Origin: Vitis vinifera
Taxonomy: Eukaryota > Streptophyta > Magnoliopsida > Vitales > Vitaceae
Assembly: GCF_030704535.1 (NCBI RefSeq)
Contig: NC_081812.1
Coordinates: 21,179,501 to 21,243,500, forward strand
Length of the DNA: 64,000 bases
Direction of reading: 5' to 3'
Shown here: piece after piece, positions 51,501-61,540 of the stretch
Position numbering within the stretch: position 1 is the stretch's first letter
How the letters are laid out: every line of letters begins with the position of its first letter
The notes under the pieces: model-generated
The model's database searches: none
What the model was told of the DNA's origin: nothing
The model's input: the letters and a program-made list of their open reading frames with translations, nothing else
Position numbers and translations under genes: made by a program

Positions 51501-54500
51501 AACTTGAGGAGAAAAATGAGATGCAGCCTGAAACTTGAAGAGAAAGGGAAAATGTTTGATTTAGAAATTGAATCTGTATTTTTTGGAGCTTGAAAGGTGG
51601 TTTTATTCCCCTCAATCGTAGATGGTTTTATTCACCCAATTGCAGAGAGACAAAAATGGGTTTGAAAGAGAACAAGAGGATGGGAAGGAAGAAGAAATGG
51701 GTATTTAGTAATGTGGTGATGGGTTCTCATGCTTTACCCAATGGATATTTAGGTATTTGTACAATGAGTAATGAATATAGAGATATTTACACAATGGGTA
51801 ATGAATATGGTGAGATAAATAGAAATGTAAATATAGTTTATAAGAATTTAATTTAATTACATTTTGCATAAGTTATTAACTTTTTTAATACAATTAAATA
51901 AGGTGTATAAATAACATATTACTAAAAAAGTTAACAATTACTTGTATCAACATTAAATCAAATGGTGATAGACAATTTTAAAATTTTTATAATTAATTAA
52001 ATTTAACATGAAGTTATTAAATAAAAGAGCTTTTAATATTAAAAACTGATAAACATGTTTTTATAGTTATTTAAATGATATTAAATATAACTAAACTTAA
52101 AGTTTTATAAAAAGTATATTTAATTGTATATATTTTGCGTATCATTCGATACTGATCTAAGATACTGAGATTGACGTGCCTCAGGATCTCCTGAGTCAAT
52201 GATTGGGACCTCAACTTTGAACCATATTTGCTCGTGCTCTTGCTCCTTTTGGTTTATGGAAAGCTTGATCATGGCTTATGTTATTATTATTATTTTTTTT
52301 CTGATCAAACATGGCTTATGTTATTTGTTAATCATTGTTTAGCATAATGCTAAATTGAAAGGGATTTTTTATTTCTTTTTGGCAAACTATTTCTCCACAT
52401 TATGTTGGAATTTGGAACAAAACCTGGTCCATGGTTGGGCGTTCTACTTCAGATCTACTGTTTTTTCTACTCCTTCTTCTTATTCTTTTTCTTATCTTTT
52501 CTTTTCGCCTTGTCCTTTTTTTTTTTTTTTTTTTTTTTTGTGATATCAAAAAAGAAAAAAAACTGCTCCTTTTGTCAACTCTTTTCTAGTTGAGAAGTCA
52601 TGTCTGACTTTGCTTGCTACTTGCTAGTGCCTAGTAGTATTGCTAATTGACATTTGAGTCCATGATGAACCTATTCTCATGACATTTGAGTCTATACCTG
52701 AATCATGATTAAGCTGAACCTTTTATCCTGTAACATTGTCCATGTAGATTGCTCTGCCTTTTAAATCCTGTGGTTAAACTATATTCTGGCTCGTGGTAAC
52801 TTTTTAGGGGTATGCATTACTTGATGCTTACTTAGAAATATACATTTGGTCTCCATTATTTAATTTTACAACGTTGTATCTTGTGTATTGTGTTAAAGAA
52901 TTATTATTAGTTATTTGGTTAAGGACAATTTAGCCTTTTTGTTTTGTTTTTTTGGGTAAACTTCTATATGTATATGGCTCGTGGTAACTTTTTAGGGGTA
53001 TGCATTACTTGATGTTTGCTTACTTAGAAATATACATTTGGTCTCCATTATTTAATTTTACAATGTTGTATCTTGTGTATTGTGTTAAAGAATTATTATT
53101 AGTTATTTGGTTAAGGACAATTTAGTCCTTTTGTTTTGTTTTTTGGGTAAACTTCTATATGTATATGTGCTATACTCTTTTCTTGATGAATAGACACTAT
53201 TTTCTTTCTCTCACTCAACATTATATTAAAGCCTCGTTTGGTGGGAGATCATGTGCTCGAACCTCATTACTGTATTTATATCCCCAATTTATTAAGTAGC
53301 CCAAAAGAGGCTGATTATGGTTGTTTGCCTACGGGCTTTTGTATTTCTCCACATGTGGGTATAAGGTTGCACATGAGAGAGTGTTAGAGAGCATGATACA
53401 CATTGTAGCCTAAATCCTCATTTTTTAAGAAAATTGGTAGGTCAACATATTTCATCAATAGTTCCTTTATAAAAATTATATTCATTATTTCTCAAGCTTT
53501 CTTACACATGCTAATTCAAATCTATTGCCCTAGGTTTTGACCATGGAAAGATTTGAACACCTTGGGTTTCTGATTCAATTTGGTGAAAAAGGATCTGAAG
53601 GAGTTACCTTGAGCCAAGCTGCTCCATTTTTTGCAAATTCGGATCCAGACATGCCTGCTGTTCCTGTTCCTGCAGCTCAAGTTCATGATTGGGTTCTACA
53701 AAATATTGCTTCTGCTTTAGAACATATATCTGAAAGAGTTTCTGCCAAAGAAAATGGGCCTCCTAATGCAACTGATCAGGATGTTGCTATGGCTGATGCT
53801 TGTGCGAGTTCAATGAAGTCCCCAAAAAGTGCTAGGGGTCCTAGTTTTATTGAGGGAATCTCTAAATCATCATATGTAAAGCAAGCACCAGATCTAAAGG
53901 GGTCTTCTTTAAAGGTTAGTTCTATTATATTTAAATTTTCTTCTGTCTTACGAAGTGTGTCATGCTACCTGTTGGCTGATGTTTGGATTCATGAATATTA
54001 CCTTTGGATCATTTAATCTCCCTAGATACACATTTTTGGAACATTTATAATTAGTTAGTTGTTTGTCCAAAAAAAGCTAGCTAATATTATGAACAAATTA
54101 GGGCTGTCAATAGCTACAGGACAAGAATTATTCGATCATGATATGAGTTTAGATCTATATAGATCCTACTTGATATTACTATTTGCATTCATAGATATAC
54201 TATGATGGAATATGGTATATTTCAAACTTAGAGAATCCCAAATGGTCAATAGGTTCAAGTTATTAGATGCATACTTGTGGTTGACGGAAATGCTTCTGTT
54301 TAAACTTGTTCTTGTGTATGTGTTTTTCAGTAGATCTTATTAAGAGGTTTCATTGATTTCAATTAGATATTCTGTATGGTTCCTGCCGATTGTTGATTTT
54401 GATGGTTCTTTTGGATGGAAAATTCTTTACTGAACTTGTGTCACTTTATTTTTATTGGCTATCATAGAGGTTTTGTATCCTTAAATCTTTCAATCACTTT

Positions 54501-57500
54501 TCAATATTACACTGACCCACCTTTAGTCATTGTCTTAACAGAAACCAATTTAGACGGTAAGTATATGCAAATTATGTGGTTTTCTATCATTTGTGTCTAA
54601 AGATTTATGTACTGGTTGGGTGTTCCAAGAATTTAGTTGAGTCGACCAGCATCAAGGCTGATTCTCAGCTCAACTATGAGACTATTGAACTGAGCTTGAG
54701 CTTCATTGCAAGCTTGCTTGACTTAAAATAGTGTAAAATTCTAGCATAAATTTGGTCTATTAAGCCTTGGTTTGACTAAATTATTCATGCCATTAATAAG
54801 CTTAAGTTGTGCTAGGGTTCGTCTTTAATTTTTGTAGATCTATGAGGTTATATAGCTTGTGAGATTTGAGCTAGGATCAGTCCACTGATACAACTTGACT
54901 GACCAAACCCGAGCCTAGTTAGCCTCAAGCCCATTAATGCTTAATGATGACCCAAACTAAGTTGGGCAAAGCCAGCTTGTTTATATAAATATCCATTTTC
55001 GAACAGACCAAGAAAGAAAAATAGCTATTCCTTTTGTGATCTCAGTTAATAGTTTTTCCTACCATGCCTACTCACATGCATCGAGCAAACAAGCACAATC
55101 TGAAATTTGCGTGTTCCATTGTATAATTTGTGTTTTTGGCTTACTTCAACATAGTGTTGTACAATTGCAGGTTCTGAATTGCCATGATTCTGTCATTTAC
55201 ATTTTAGCGCCATTGAGATTTGCCACCATCTATGGATGCTCTGATGCAACTATAGTTCTTGGAGCAGTTGGCAAGGTAATAATGAAGATGTTGGGACTTC
55301 TACTTTTGGTATGGAATGACAGTGATTTCATTCTTTTACTTGTCTCTATCACAGCCTTTTTCTCTTTCATTTACTCTCTGGGATTGTGAAGGATCTTTCC
55401 TATTATACTCCTGTGGGATTTAATTGGTTGATTCACTACTCCAGTGGCATCTAATAAAGTAATTAATTGTTACGCAATGGATTCCTTTCATGCAAAGTTG
55501 CATTTGCTCATACAATCAACTATGCTTTATATCTCTGTTTTGTTTGGATAGTTCCGTGATAACAGGTCATACATTGTAAAACTAAATGCATAAGCCAATA
55601 TCAATTAGGTTACTTACACATATGTGTACTGTGAACGCTGTCAGTTATGGTAACTGAATAAGCTTGTAAAAATGGTTTTGGTTACTGTTAAAATGGCTTG
55701 CTTATTTTCAACATGACTTACTACAAAGGCTTCTCTTATAAATACTCTGAATGTGTCTTATATGAAAATGCTCTAAAAGAAGCGCAGATTAAATGAATGC
55801 CATGTCCATCACAGGCTGTACGAGTTGAACACTGTGAACGTGTTCATGTGATTGCTGCGGCAAAACGAATCTGCATTGCTAATTGTCGGGAGTGTGTGTT
55901 CTTCTTGGGGGTAAACCAGCAACCACTTATTGTTGGTGACAACCATAAGTTGCAGGTTAGTGTCGCTATTTATGTGATAATCTGAAAGGCAATAATACTT
56001 GATTTGTAATTGACCCTATTTTGGTTGATGTAACTAGCCAACATTGCATGTGAAGCCACTTGATTAATCATTGTTAACTTTTTTTTGTACTTTTGTTAGG
56101 TGAGTGACAGAGTGAGGCATGGTGCAAGCCATAAGTTGAAAGGCATAAATGTCTGCCCTAATCCACTCCTTAAGCATTCCAATCACATATTGTATCACAT
56201 ACTGGGGAGGCAAAATGCTCTCCCTCCCTTTTTGTCTAAATTTATTATTTCATCAACATGTTATTCTATTCTCCATCCACACAAAAAGTTCAACTGGATT
56301 CCTCTTCATCTACACAAGAAACTTAAGCATAGATAGGCAACATATGTGTCTTTCTCCTTCAAAATACCCTTCAAACTGATTCTTTGACAAATTGGTGCAA
56401 CAGCCTTAGAACACATCTAGTTTTAGCTTTGAACTCAAAACTGCATTCATGGTACTCTCATGGGTTCATTTTGATGCATTAAAGTCATTATGTGATTTCC
56501 TGCTCCTAAAATTTTTTACCATGCTATACAAGATTGATACTTGATGGTGTCTTCCCCAACTTCCTTCAGGTTGCACCCTACAATACATTTTACTCACAGT
56601 TGGAAGAGCACATGAATCAAGTTGGAATTGAACCAACAGTCAACAAATGGGATGAACTTCTAGCACTGGGAGTGGTTGATCCACATGATTCATTATCTCA
56701 TCCGGCAGGTGTCTCTGATATCCAAGCAGAATCAGCTACTCGCCTAGACCCTGACCAGTTCACAAATTTTTTGGTATGCTTTATGTTTTTATAGCAACTT
56801 GGTGAGGCAGTATTTTGTCATATTTTGCTGCTGTCTTTGCTAATAGTATCAATTTGATTTATGCATTCATTTGCTCATGTTTTTCGTCAAAAGGTTTTAG
56901 CTAATTTTCAGCATAGGTTCCTGGCTTAGTTGTATGCACTCACAGTGTTTGAACTCTGATATCTACATCAGAGCATTATAATGAGCTAGCATGCTTCCTT
57001 CCCCCCCCTCTCTTTGAGTGTTTGGGCTGGTTTTGGTATGGTACTGTAGGAGGTGTTGGGTGTGATTTAACTTTGTGATATTTAATTACATGCTCTTGTG
57101 TGCTGTACTTTGCATCAACTATCATTACTCTTTTTATTCTTAATGCACAGATTCCGATTTGGTTTAACCTGTAATATTTTGTAGCATGCATCCTCTTGTT
57201 TGACATGCACCACTTGCCATCATGTACTCTTTTTGTTCTTGATGCACAGATTCCAAACTGGTTTGGAGGCGAATCTGCTGGGACTACAAAAGACAACCCA
57301 TTTCCATTACCTGATGCATATATGGCATCTCAGCAGAGAAATGTATGTGTGCCAATTATGCTTATTATAGCAAAGATGATTTGATAATCTGTTTTTGGTA
57401 TTAGGCTTTGCATTTTTTTTTCGTCCACAATTCGCTTTCTGTCTTGATCTAATCTCAAATGCTTGAACAAAATGTTCTTTTTCCAGCACAAGAATTTAGG

Positions 57501-58259
57501 GGAGATTAAGCAAATTTTGAGGGAAACGCCACTTGAAGAGAACCGGAAGCGGGAATTATCATGTGCACTCCATGTATTTTTTAAAGACTGGTTATATGGT
57601 AATGATCGGTTCTTCATTATTTGTTGTCTGACTTATATGCTTATATATGTTCTTGCTGCTGGAAATTTAATTTGCTTTTTCTGTTAAAACAACATGCTTT
57701 ATGATCCATCTTGAAAGTTTCACTTAGATTGAACCAAGTGAAAAGTTTTTTTGAACAAAATAATCCAATTAAATGTGATCCATCTATCTTTAAGTATATT
57801 CACACTGCATGCTATGCCATATTACTGATTATTCAGCTGATTTAATTTTGGCTGTTGATCATAGTTATGCTCCTGTTGTTCGCCATTCTTGATTTATTTG
57901 TATTGTTGTTAAAACCATCAAATTATATATTGAATTTGTGTGTCCCATAGAAAGGCTAACAAGGATGTATTTAATCTTGTGACTCGACTCCTGCACTTAA
58001 GTTCTGGCAACATTGGATGCATTTTACCTGAAACTTACCCCCCTCATTTTCATCTACCCTGTCATGTTGAGATTTTTGTTCTGTATTTGCAATTAGGACT
58101 TCCAGAACTGGTGCATCCATTGAATGATACATTTGCATGGATCTCTCATTTGCCTAAAGCATTGGATCAATCGAGTTAGGTGGGATTTAACTAGTTTGTT
58201 CTGTTGATATGACAGCTTCCGGAAATATCCGTCAGCTCTATTGCCTGCAAGGTGACTGA
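42577..58259 (+). CDS. TBCCD1: TBCC domain-containing protein 1 (TBCCD1)
   Basis: Protein with a tubulin-binding cofactor C / C-CAP fold, related to centrosome and organelle positioning in other eukaryotes. Nine exons join in frame: 42577-43062, 44573-44713, 53534-53914, 55171-55275, 55815-55955, 56570-56773, 57250-57342, 57487-57598 and 58216-58259 (1707 nt, 568 aa, near the about 570 aa of the Arabidopsis protein). All introns are GT-AG. The start ATG 42577 (MSDAIEASTSSS) is the first in frame; the frame runs further up only through a TTG. The TBCC-like beta-helix is in exons 4-5 (SVIYILAPLRFATIYGCSDA, ICIANCRECVFFLGVNQQPL), about residues 337-418. The C-terminal exons encode YNTFYSQLEEHM and PLEENRKRELSCALHVFFKDWL and end RQLYCLQGD. 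Intron 2 is 8.8 kb and full of retroelements. Exon 7 has a duplicated acceptor upstream. Confidence 0.95.
43257..43630. repeat. Intron 1 segment paralogous to 35332-35620
   Basis: Collinear similarity with the intergenic segment at 35332-35620 (see that entry). Within intron 1 the phrase around aattggtgtgttttgaaatg (43140) is itself echoed by aatcaatgtgttttgagatg (43266), suggesting an older internal duplication. Confidence 0.65.
45346..46386 (-). mobile_element. Older LINE, 3' half (antisense, in TBCCD1 intron 2)
   Basis: Read on the minus strand, 46360-46260 gives FAKGHDSL then FIQAKYEEMDGGWST, and 45720-45540 gives CKDDEETASHILIHCDRTKK and MFPNTVKNLLLGSKAKG. These are the C-terminal part and zf-RVT zinc-binding region of a plant LINE ORF2. 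A 3' UTR (cctatgtacattgggtgtgc) and a short A-tail on the minus strand end at about 45346. Stop codons and indels show decay. Its 5' continuation resumes at 50003, on the other side of the younger LINE. Confidence 0.75.
45864..45955 (+). mobile_element. tRNA-derived SINE-like element, copy 1
   Basis: Contains gaggcctgactcaagtggtg (box A-like) and gcaggttcaagttcc (box B-like), then ggggacaaaaattcacct. It is clearly related to the copy at 50941-51046. It lies inside the older antisense LINE. Flanking duplications are not clear. Confidence 0.65.
46387..50000 (+). mobile_element. 5'-truncated LINE with intact ORF2 remainder
   Basis: L1-like non-LTR retrotransposon inserted in sense orientation in TBCCD1 intron 2. 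It is cut at the 5' side inside the endonuclease domain. The 3' UTR ends in a nine-A tail (49992-50000) after gatgtttacttatc. It interrupts the older antisense LINE, whose two pieces flank it. No target-site duplication is obvious, so insertion probably removed a little target DNA. Confidence 0.88.
46396..49767 (+). CDS. LINE ORF2 polyprotein, N-terminally truncated (endonuclease remnant, reverse transcriptase, zf-RVT)
   Basis: 1123 codons without a stop. No ATG at the start: the frame enters from the truncation point. About residues 1-180 are the C-terminal part of the APE-type endonuclease (SGVYGP-like FTGVYGPFNKKD, GGDFNVTL, LDRFLVAP, SDHFPI). The reverse transcriptase spans about 440-700, with LIPKKGGAEELGDFRPISLV, GLRQGDPLSPYLFI and the catalytic FADD box (residues about 638-641). 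The zf-RVT zinc-binding region is near 1035-1060 (CYLCGSDEENVSHLLIHC), followed by IFWTVWKERNRLAF. Complete plant LINE ORF2 proteins run to about 1300 aa, so the lost part is the endonuclease N-terminus. The long clean frame implies a recent insertion. The copy lacks ORF1 and a full endonuclease, so it cannot move on its own. Confidence 0.92.
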   Translation: MGRFLDWRTLEATGAAGGVLVCWDKRSLDLLEWEEGQFSVSCKFRTVENGTVWVFTGVYGPFNKKDRECLWEELGAVRGLWGDPWCVGGDFNVTLAQGERSRQGRVTSAMRRFAQVMDDLELIDLPLQGGSFTWSGGLYNQAWARLDRFLVAPRWLDQFSNVTQKRLSRPISDHFPITIEGGGKRRGPSPFRFENMWLRVEGFKDLLRSWWQGMVVSGRASYKLTSKLKGMKEKLKVWNREVFGNLETNKMAALQQVDHWDQVESERRLTEEEFARKKEAKDDYAKWVKMDEIHWRQLSRELWLREGDKNTGYFHRMANAHRRRHTMERVKIRGVWLSEESTIRTGIVDAFHRLLTEDSEWKADIGGVNLNRISQQEADILELPFTEEEVHSALRGMNGDKAPGPDGFTGAFWQVCWEFVKEEVMEMFKEFHEHKTFLKSLNATFLVLIPKKGGAEELGDFRPISLVGGLYKLLAKVLANRIKNVIGGVVSVDQNAFVSGRQILEASLIANEVIDSWKREGKKGLICKLDIEKAYDSVNWHFLMRVMEKMGFGTKWREWIWSCISTARFSVLVNGEPAGFFPSSKGLRQGDPLSPYLFIMGMEVLSALLRRAVEGGCITGCRMQRGRGQAVSISHLLFADDAIIFCEAKKEDMVFLSWTLCWFEAASGLRINLAKSEISPVGEVDEILEMAVELGCKVGQLPSTYLGLPLGAPNKAGYVWDGVEERMRWKLALWKRQYLSKGGRITLIKSTLASMPLYQLSLFRMPKGVARRLEKLQRDFLWGGGSMEGKAHLVSWEKVCVSKEKGGLGLRKIVQLNKALLGKWVWRFASARDGMWKRVLVAKYGQEDFGWRTKKANGPFGVGLWKEIMKEADWCWNNMTFKVGKGTKIRFWKDTWCGDVELARRFPQLFNVAAQKGATVGDLWDQNAGQGEWNLRFLRSFNDWELPFVEELLQILRNQRINLEEDLALWKGGKNGQFGVKDAYELLTSHSTILFPKKGIWVENVPSKLAFFAWEATWGRILTIDRLQKRGWQIPNRCYLCGSDEENVSHLLIHCTVASVLWGMTLSLFGAQWVFPETVKEVITSWKGSFVGKKRKKIWRSIPLFIFWTVWKERNRLAFRGGS
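50003..50200 (-). mobile_element. Older LINE, upstream piece (antisense)
   Basis: The minus strand reads LFLIPKSI-like, then MHLVKWGIVCKYMNHGGLGI and RRLKI, the segment that precedes FAKGHDSLW in LINE ORF2. It is therefore the part of the same older element that continues at 46386 on the other side of the younger insertion. About ten codons (the NKALLGKW region) are missing between the pieces. Confidence 0.75.
50485..51230 (-). mobile_element. Second antisense LINE 3' fragment, split by a SINE
   Basis: On the minus strand, sequence from about 51160 to 51062 continues at 50940 as AKLLSQIACLTLIWIVWNET, then WDLIYFYSSFRAS: the ACLTLIWxVWxERN and WDLIxFxASLWAS phrases near the end of LINE ORF2. 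A tail of eight Ts on the plus strand near 50487 is its poly-A end. It is degenerate. Confidence 0.65.
50926..51061 (+). mobile_element. tRNA-derived SINE with perfect 15-bp target-site duplication, copy 2
   Basis: The element 50941-51046 is flanked by the same 15-mer tttgcctctagttgt at 50926-50940 and 51047-51061. Inside: gaggcctgtctcaagtggta (box A-like), ccaagttcaattctg (box B-like), aaaaatttacctttc and a T-rich end. The related copy at 45864 lies 5 kb away. A T-rich end recalls the Au-type plant SINEs. Confidence 0.88.
52788..53166 (+). repeat. Tandem duplication of a 188-bp unit in TBCCD1 intron 2
   Basis: 52788-52975 and 52976-53166 both start ggctcgtggtaactttttag and run collinearly, nearly identical, to cttctatatgtatat. 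Differences are few (acaacgttg/acaatgttg, tagcc/tagtc and a small insertion tttg), so the duplication is recent. Confidence 0.95.
57091..57265 (+). repeat. Tandem duplication over the TBCCD1 exon 7 acceptor
   Basis: 57091-57165 and 57191-57265 are diverged copies containing tactctttttgttcttgatg or a near variant, then cacagattcc and tggttt. The second copy holds the real acceptor (exon starts at 57250). The first holds a decoy AG ending at 57150. Confidence 0.85.
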
Positions 58260-59021
58260 AATTGCATGATGGTGCCGTGGCACAATCAAGGAGTAAAACA
58301 AGAAGTTTTTTGGCTTTCTGTCACTTTCAACCCTCACAAATTCTTCTTCCTCAGTTCTGTTGGTAGTGTAGGTAGCTGAGCATCATGGTCTTTGTAATTG
58401 GTGGCCCTTTTTATGCATTGAAACTGGTCCGTGGAATGCGACTAGGGATACATTTCCTAATCTTACTGTAATATTCTTTGGAAAAAAAAAAAAAAAAATC
58501 TTCCATGTAATATTTTGTTTACTTAGGTTTGAGCCTTGTGAAAGTAAAAAATTCTGGATTTCTTTAAGTTTCAAGTTTTGGCTGGTTTGTGATATATACA
58601 AGCTTTTCATTGTTCTTGCATGCCATCTTGATGGCGCTCAAAGAACATCAAATGGCATGGCATCTTGCGTCTGCGAGTAGGTGGGAATGAATCTGAGCTC
58701 ACTTCTACTTTACCCCCATACACAATCTTAAATTTAAGAAAACCCAGGCTATCAAGATTATATTTATGGAAATGAGATGATTTTAATTCGCGTGTCAAAA
58801 ATAATCCAATGTTCTTTTCTTAAGGATACCTCACAAAGATAAGCTGTGAAGAAGTAAAACGAACAATCTGCAAATTGGCAACTTTTAGATGAGGCCTCTT
58901 CACTACCAGGTTGGAACCTTGTTACAGGTTGGCTCCATTTCATTGAGTTTCCATGTTGCAGATGAGCAGAAATCTCACCTACCCTAAGAGCCACTGCAAA
59001 AATTTTGGGTTCTTTAATGGC
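58260..59021. other. Convergent spacer between TBCCD1 and STR11
   Basis: Holds the two 3' UTRs. A 17-A run near 58483-58498 may reflect the TBCCD1 3' end region or a small retro-insertion. No gene seen. Confidence 0.5.
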
Positions 59022-60922
59022 CTAGCCTGAAGGAGCCATTTGAAGTAACTTCTCTGCTTGCTCAGGAAAGAAGGTAATGAAAAGAAATGCACCTGGGCAT
59101 TTGATAAGGTAAGACCAAAAACATCATATGTGAGATAGGAGCGATGTTTTGCCATCATCTATTGAAGTTTCAAGGCTTTGGTGGAAGAACTTACATATAA
59201 GTACAGTTCCAAGTACAGCTGATATTTTGCCTTGAATGGTAACCAGACCGGCTTTGCCAGCATCTTGCAACTCAGTGGATCCAACAGAATCAAACATTCC
59301 TGAGAAGTAAGGAAATCCTTGGATTACTTAAGCTTTACTCACAATAAAAGATAAGCTGGGTTCAAATCGAAAGACTGAAATTAGATTTAAAACCTGGTTT
59401 TACGGTTTGAAGCCCTGATGTTATACATGCAATGTTGGCAAAACCGGCTTGCTCTAACTTACTAGCAGCTGCAGCAGACCTTATAGCAATAATAATAATA
59501 AAAATACTATCTGGTTAAATGGTTTGGATCTAGAGCAAAATGGTCACTCAAAACGAATCAGCTAGATATGGTGCAACAAGAGATCCAAAAAGGAGGAAGC
59601 TGATAAAAAGATAAAAAAGAGTAGATGACCCAGCACAGAGTTTGATGGTTACAGCGTGTCTAAGATCATCATCAATGGAAGCAATTTAAACATTGAAACA
59701 GCTGCACCAAAGACTAACCTCAATCCTTCCTGACAGACAAGTAGTAGTTTGCTTTCGGGGGAAAACTGGCTCTTAACAGACTGTACAAAGTCAGGATTCA
59801 CTTTAGTGAATGGTAATCCAAAGAACAAGCCAGAAAAATTGTTGTGCACAGTCCTCTTTATAATTGTGCCTGCAGAGGCCAAAAGGGTTTAGTGAGACTC
59901 ACAAGACCAATTCTGAAGGGTGCATATGAACAAACTTGAACCTAAAAACAATTATTTGGAAAGGAGTTAAAGATCTTTACCCAAGTCATTGTCCTGGTTT
60001 TCGATAAATAGAGGAACATGATAACATGACTTTATATGAGCTCGATCATATTGAGATTTGTCTCGCACGTCCAGAATTGCATATCCCTCAACTGCTATAA
60101 GTTTCTTGCCTTCTTCAGCATTAACAAAATTCACTTCTGCCTTAATTTGGAGGTTTCTTCTGCCAAGTGACTTCCCCACCATAGTCCTTCCATGGCGAGT
60201 CTCCAACATCAATCTTGAAGTCCGGAAATTGCTGAAATTAAACCTCTAATCCTTTTTACTCCCATGTTCATAATCATTTGATTTTCGATTTCTATATTAG
60301 TAGAACGCATAAGTTCTTTGCATCCACCAACTTCATAACCAAAATGATGATGAAATTTTATGATACTATTACAATTAGGAAGAGGGGAAAAAATCATTTC
60401 CTGGAAACCTAAATTTTGTATAGAAAATGATAGAATTCATCTGAAACGGCAAGGGAAGAACATGGAGGGGTCAGGCATTCGATATTGATTCCACGTTTTC
60501 ATAAGGGAAATTCACTAAAGAGCAAAAGAAAATAATCCCATCTTGTACTACAGCTCAATTTTGCATTCCTGTTCTCAAATCCCGGCTTGGTCGGGAAAAT
60601 AGAGGAATTCAAACAGGAAAGAAAAACGAAAATTAAGAATTCAATGTTTTATGATGTCAAAGTTTCCGAGAATGAAAATTCATTTGAAGTAAACCCAATG
60701 GCAGTTTTAGGCTCAGTAATGTTTTTCTTCAACCCCAGCTATTGAAAAGTAAATTGTTTCAAACTTTCCCTTCTTTTCCAGCATTTTCTCAGAGACCTTC
60801 CAATAAAATTCACATTAAAAGTTGAAAGAACAGAACGGAATTTCAGAATTAGCAGAAAAATCAAATGGGTAATGAGAGTACCTTCGAGATGAGAGTGGCA
60901 TACAACAACAAAGCCCGGCCAT
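59022..60922 (-). CDS. STR11: Rhodanese-like domain-containing protein 11, chloroplastic
   Basis: Six exons join in frame: 60882-60922, 59981-60231, 59719-59869, 59394-59479, 59195-59299 and 59022-59092 (705 nt, 234 aa). The N-terminus MAGLCCCMPLSSRS and the following Arg/Ser-rich, acid-poor stretch to about residue 45 look like a plastid transit peptide. The rhodanese fold follows: EVNFVNAEEGKKLIA, YAILDVRDKSQYDRAHI, GLFFGLPFTKVNPDF and the active loop LLVCQEGLRS, with the catalytic Cys near residue 143. After the domain come GMFDSVGSTELQ, GKISAVLGTVL and a hydrophobic segment (about 200-222, ending FLFITFFPEQAEKLL), probably a thylakoid or envelope membrane anchor. Rhodaneses transfer sulfane sulfur or bind partners; the exact substrate of STR11 is not known to me. 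A G-box lies upstream. All introns are GT-AG. The identification by sequence wording is strong. Confidence 0.93.
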
Positions 60923-61090
60923 TAAGAGATTTTAGAAATCAAAATTTCACTCTCTAACCGAAGTCTCTCTCTGAAAAAGAGCACTTTCTCTCTCTCTAGA
61001 ATAGCACCACACAGACAGCGAGTTTCCTTCATGAACATTCGGCCATGGCCATGAATGACCCAAGAAATTCAGGAGGGGCAATGGGTTTTT

Positions 61091-61100
61091 GCCACGTGGC
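61091..61100. promoter_or_regulatory. G-box palindrome upstream of STR11
   Basis: gccacgtggc is a perfect palindrome around CACGTG, 170-180 bp upstream of the STR11 ATG. G-boxes at this distance are common in light-responsive nuclear genes for plastid proteins, so regulation by bZIP (HY5-type) or PIF-type bHLH factors is plausible. Confidence 0.5.
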
Positions 61101-61313
61101 ATGAGAATCCGGATATATTTCTTGCGAGCTTGCGGACCCAAACGATGCGTTTTGAATATTTTGTATTTATTTAGGATTCCATTTCCCATGGGGCATCACG
61201 CTGCCATACAAAAATCTACCCAAAACATTAACAACTTATATTTGTTTCCACCAAATTTTTTTTCACATTCATCTGAATATCCTTAAATTTAAATACAAAT
61301 TCATCACTCTTTT

Positions 61314-61540
61314 GTTAGGAATTATGAGAAGACCATTCCATAAAAGTTCTATTTTTTTTAGTCTGAATCATATCTTCTTCTTGGCTATTATATATTGGTA
61401 TCAAAGCAACAACCAGGCACCAAATAATGGCGAATGGGACTAGAGCACAAGAAGTTCGTTAATTGGACTATTCGGTGAAGCCATTGAAGATTGGTATAAA
61501 GATAGTATCAAATATTCAAACAAATGTCCCAAACTTTTTT
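61314..61540 (+). mobile_element. LTR-retrotransposon remnant (primer-binding site and gag start)
   Basis: tggtatcaaagc (61396-61407) resembles a primer-binding site for initiator Met tRNA. It is followed 20 bp later by ATG and MANGTRAQEVR then a stop, wording often found at the start of plant gag genes. About 80 bp to its left could be the end of an LTR. The element is short and dead. Confidence 0.45.

Noticed and set aside
57940-58179. 79-aa frame in the last TBCCD1 intron
   Set aside because: The GT-AG join from 57598 to 58216 gives the conserved WLYASGNIRQLYCLQGD end, so this stretch is intronic.
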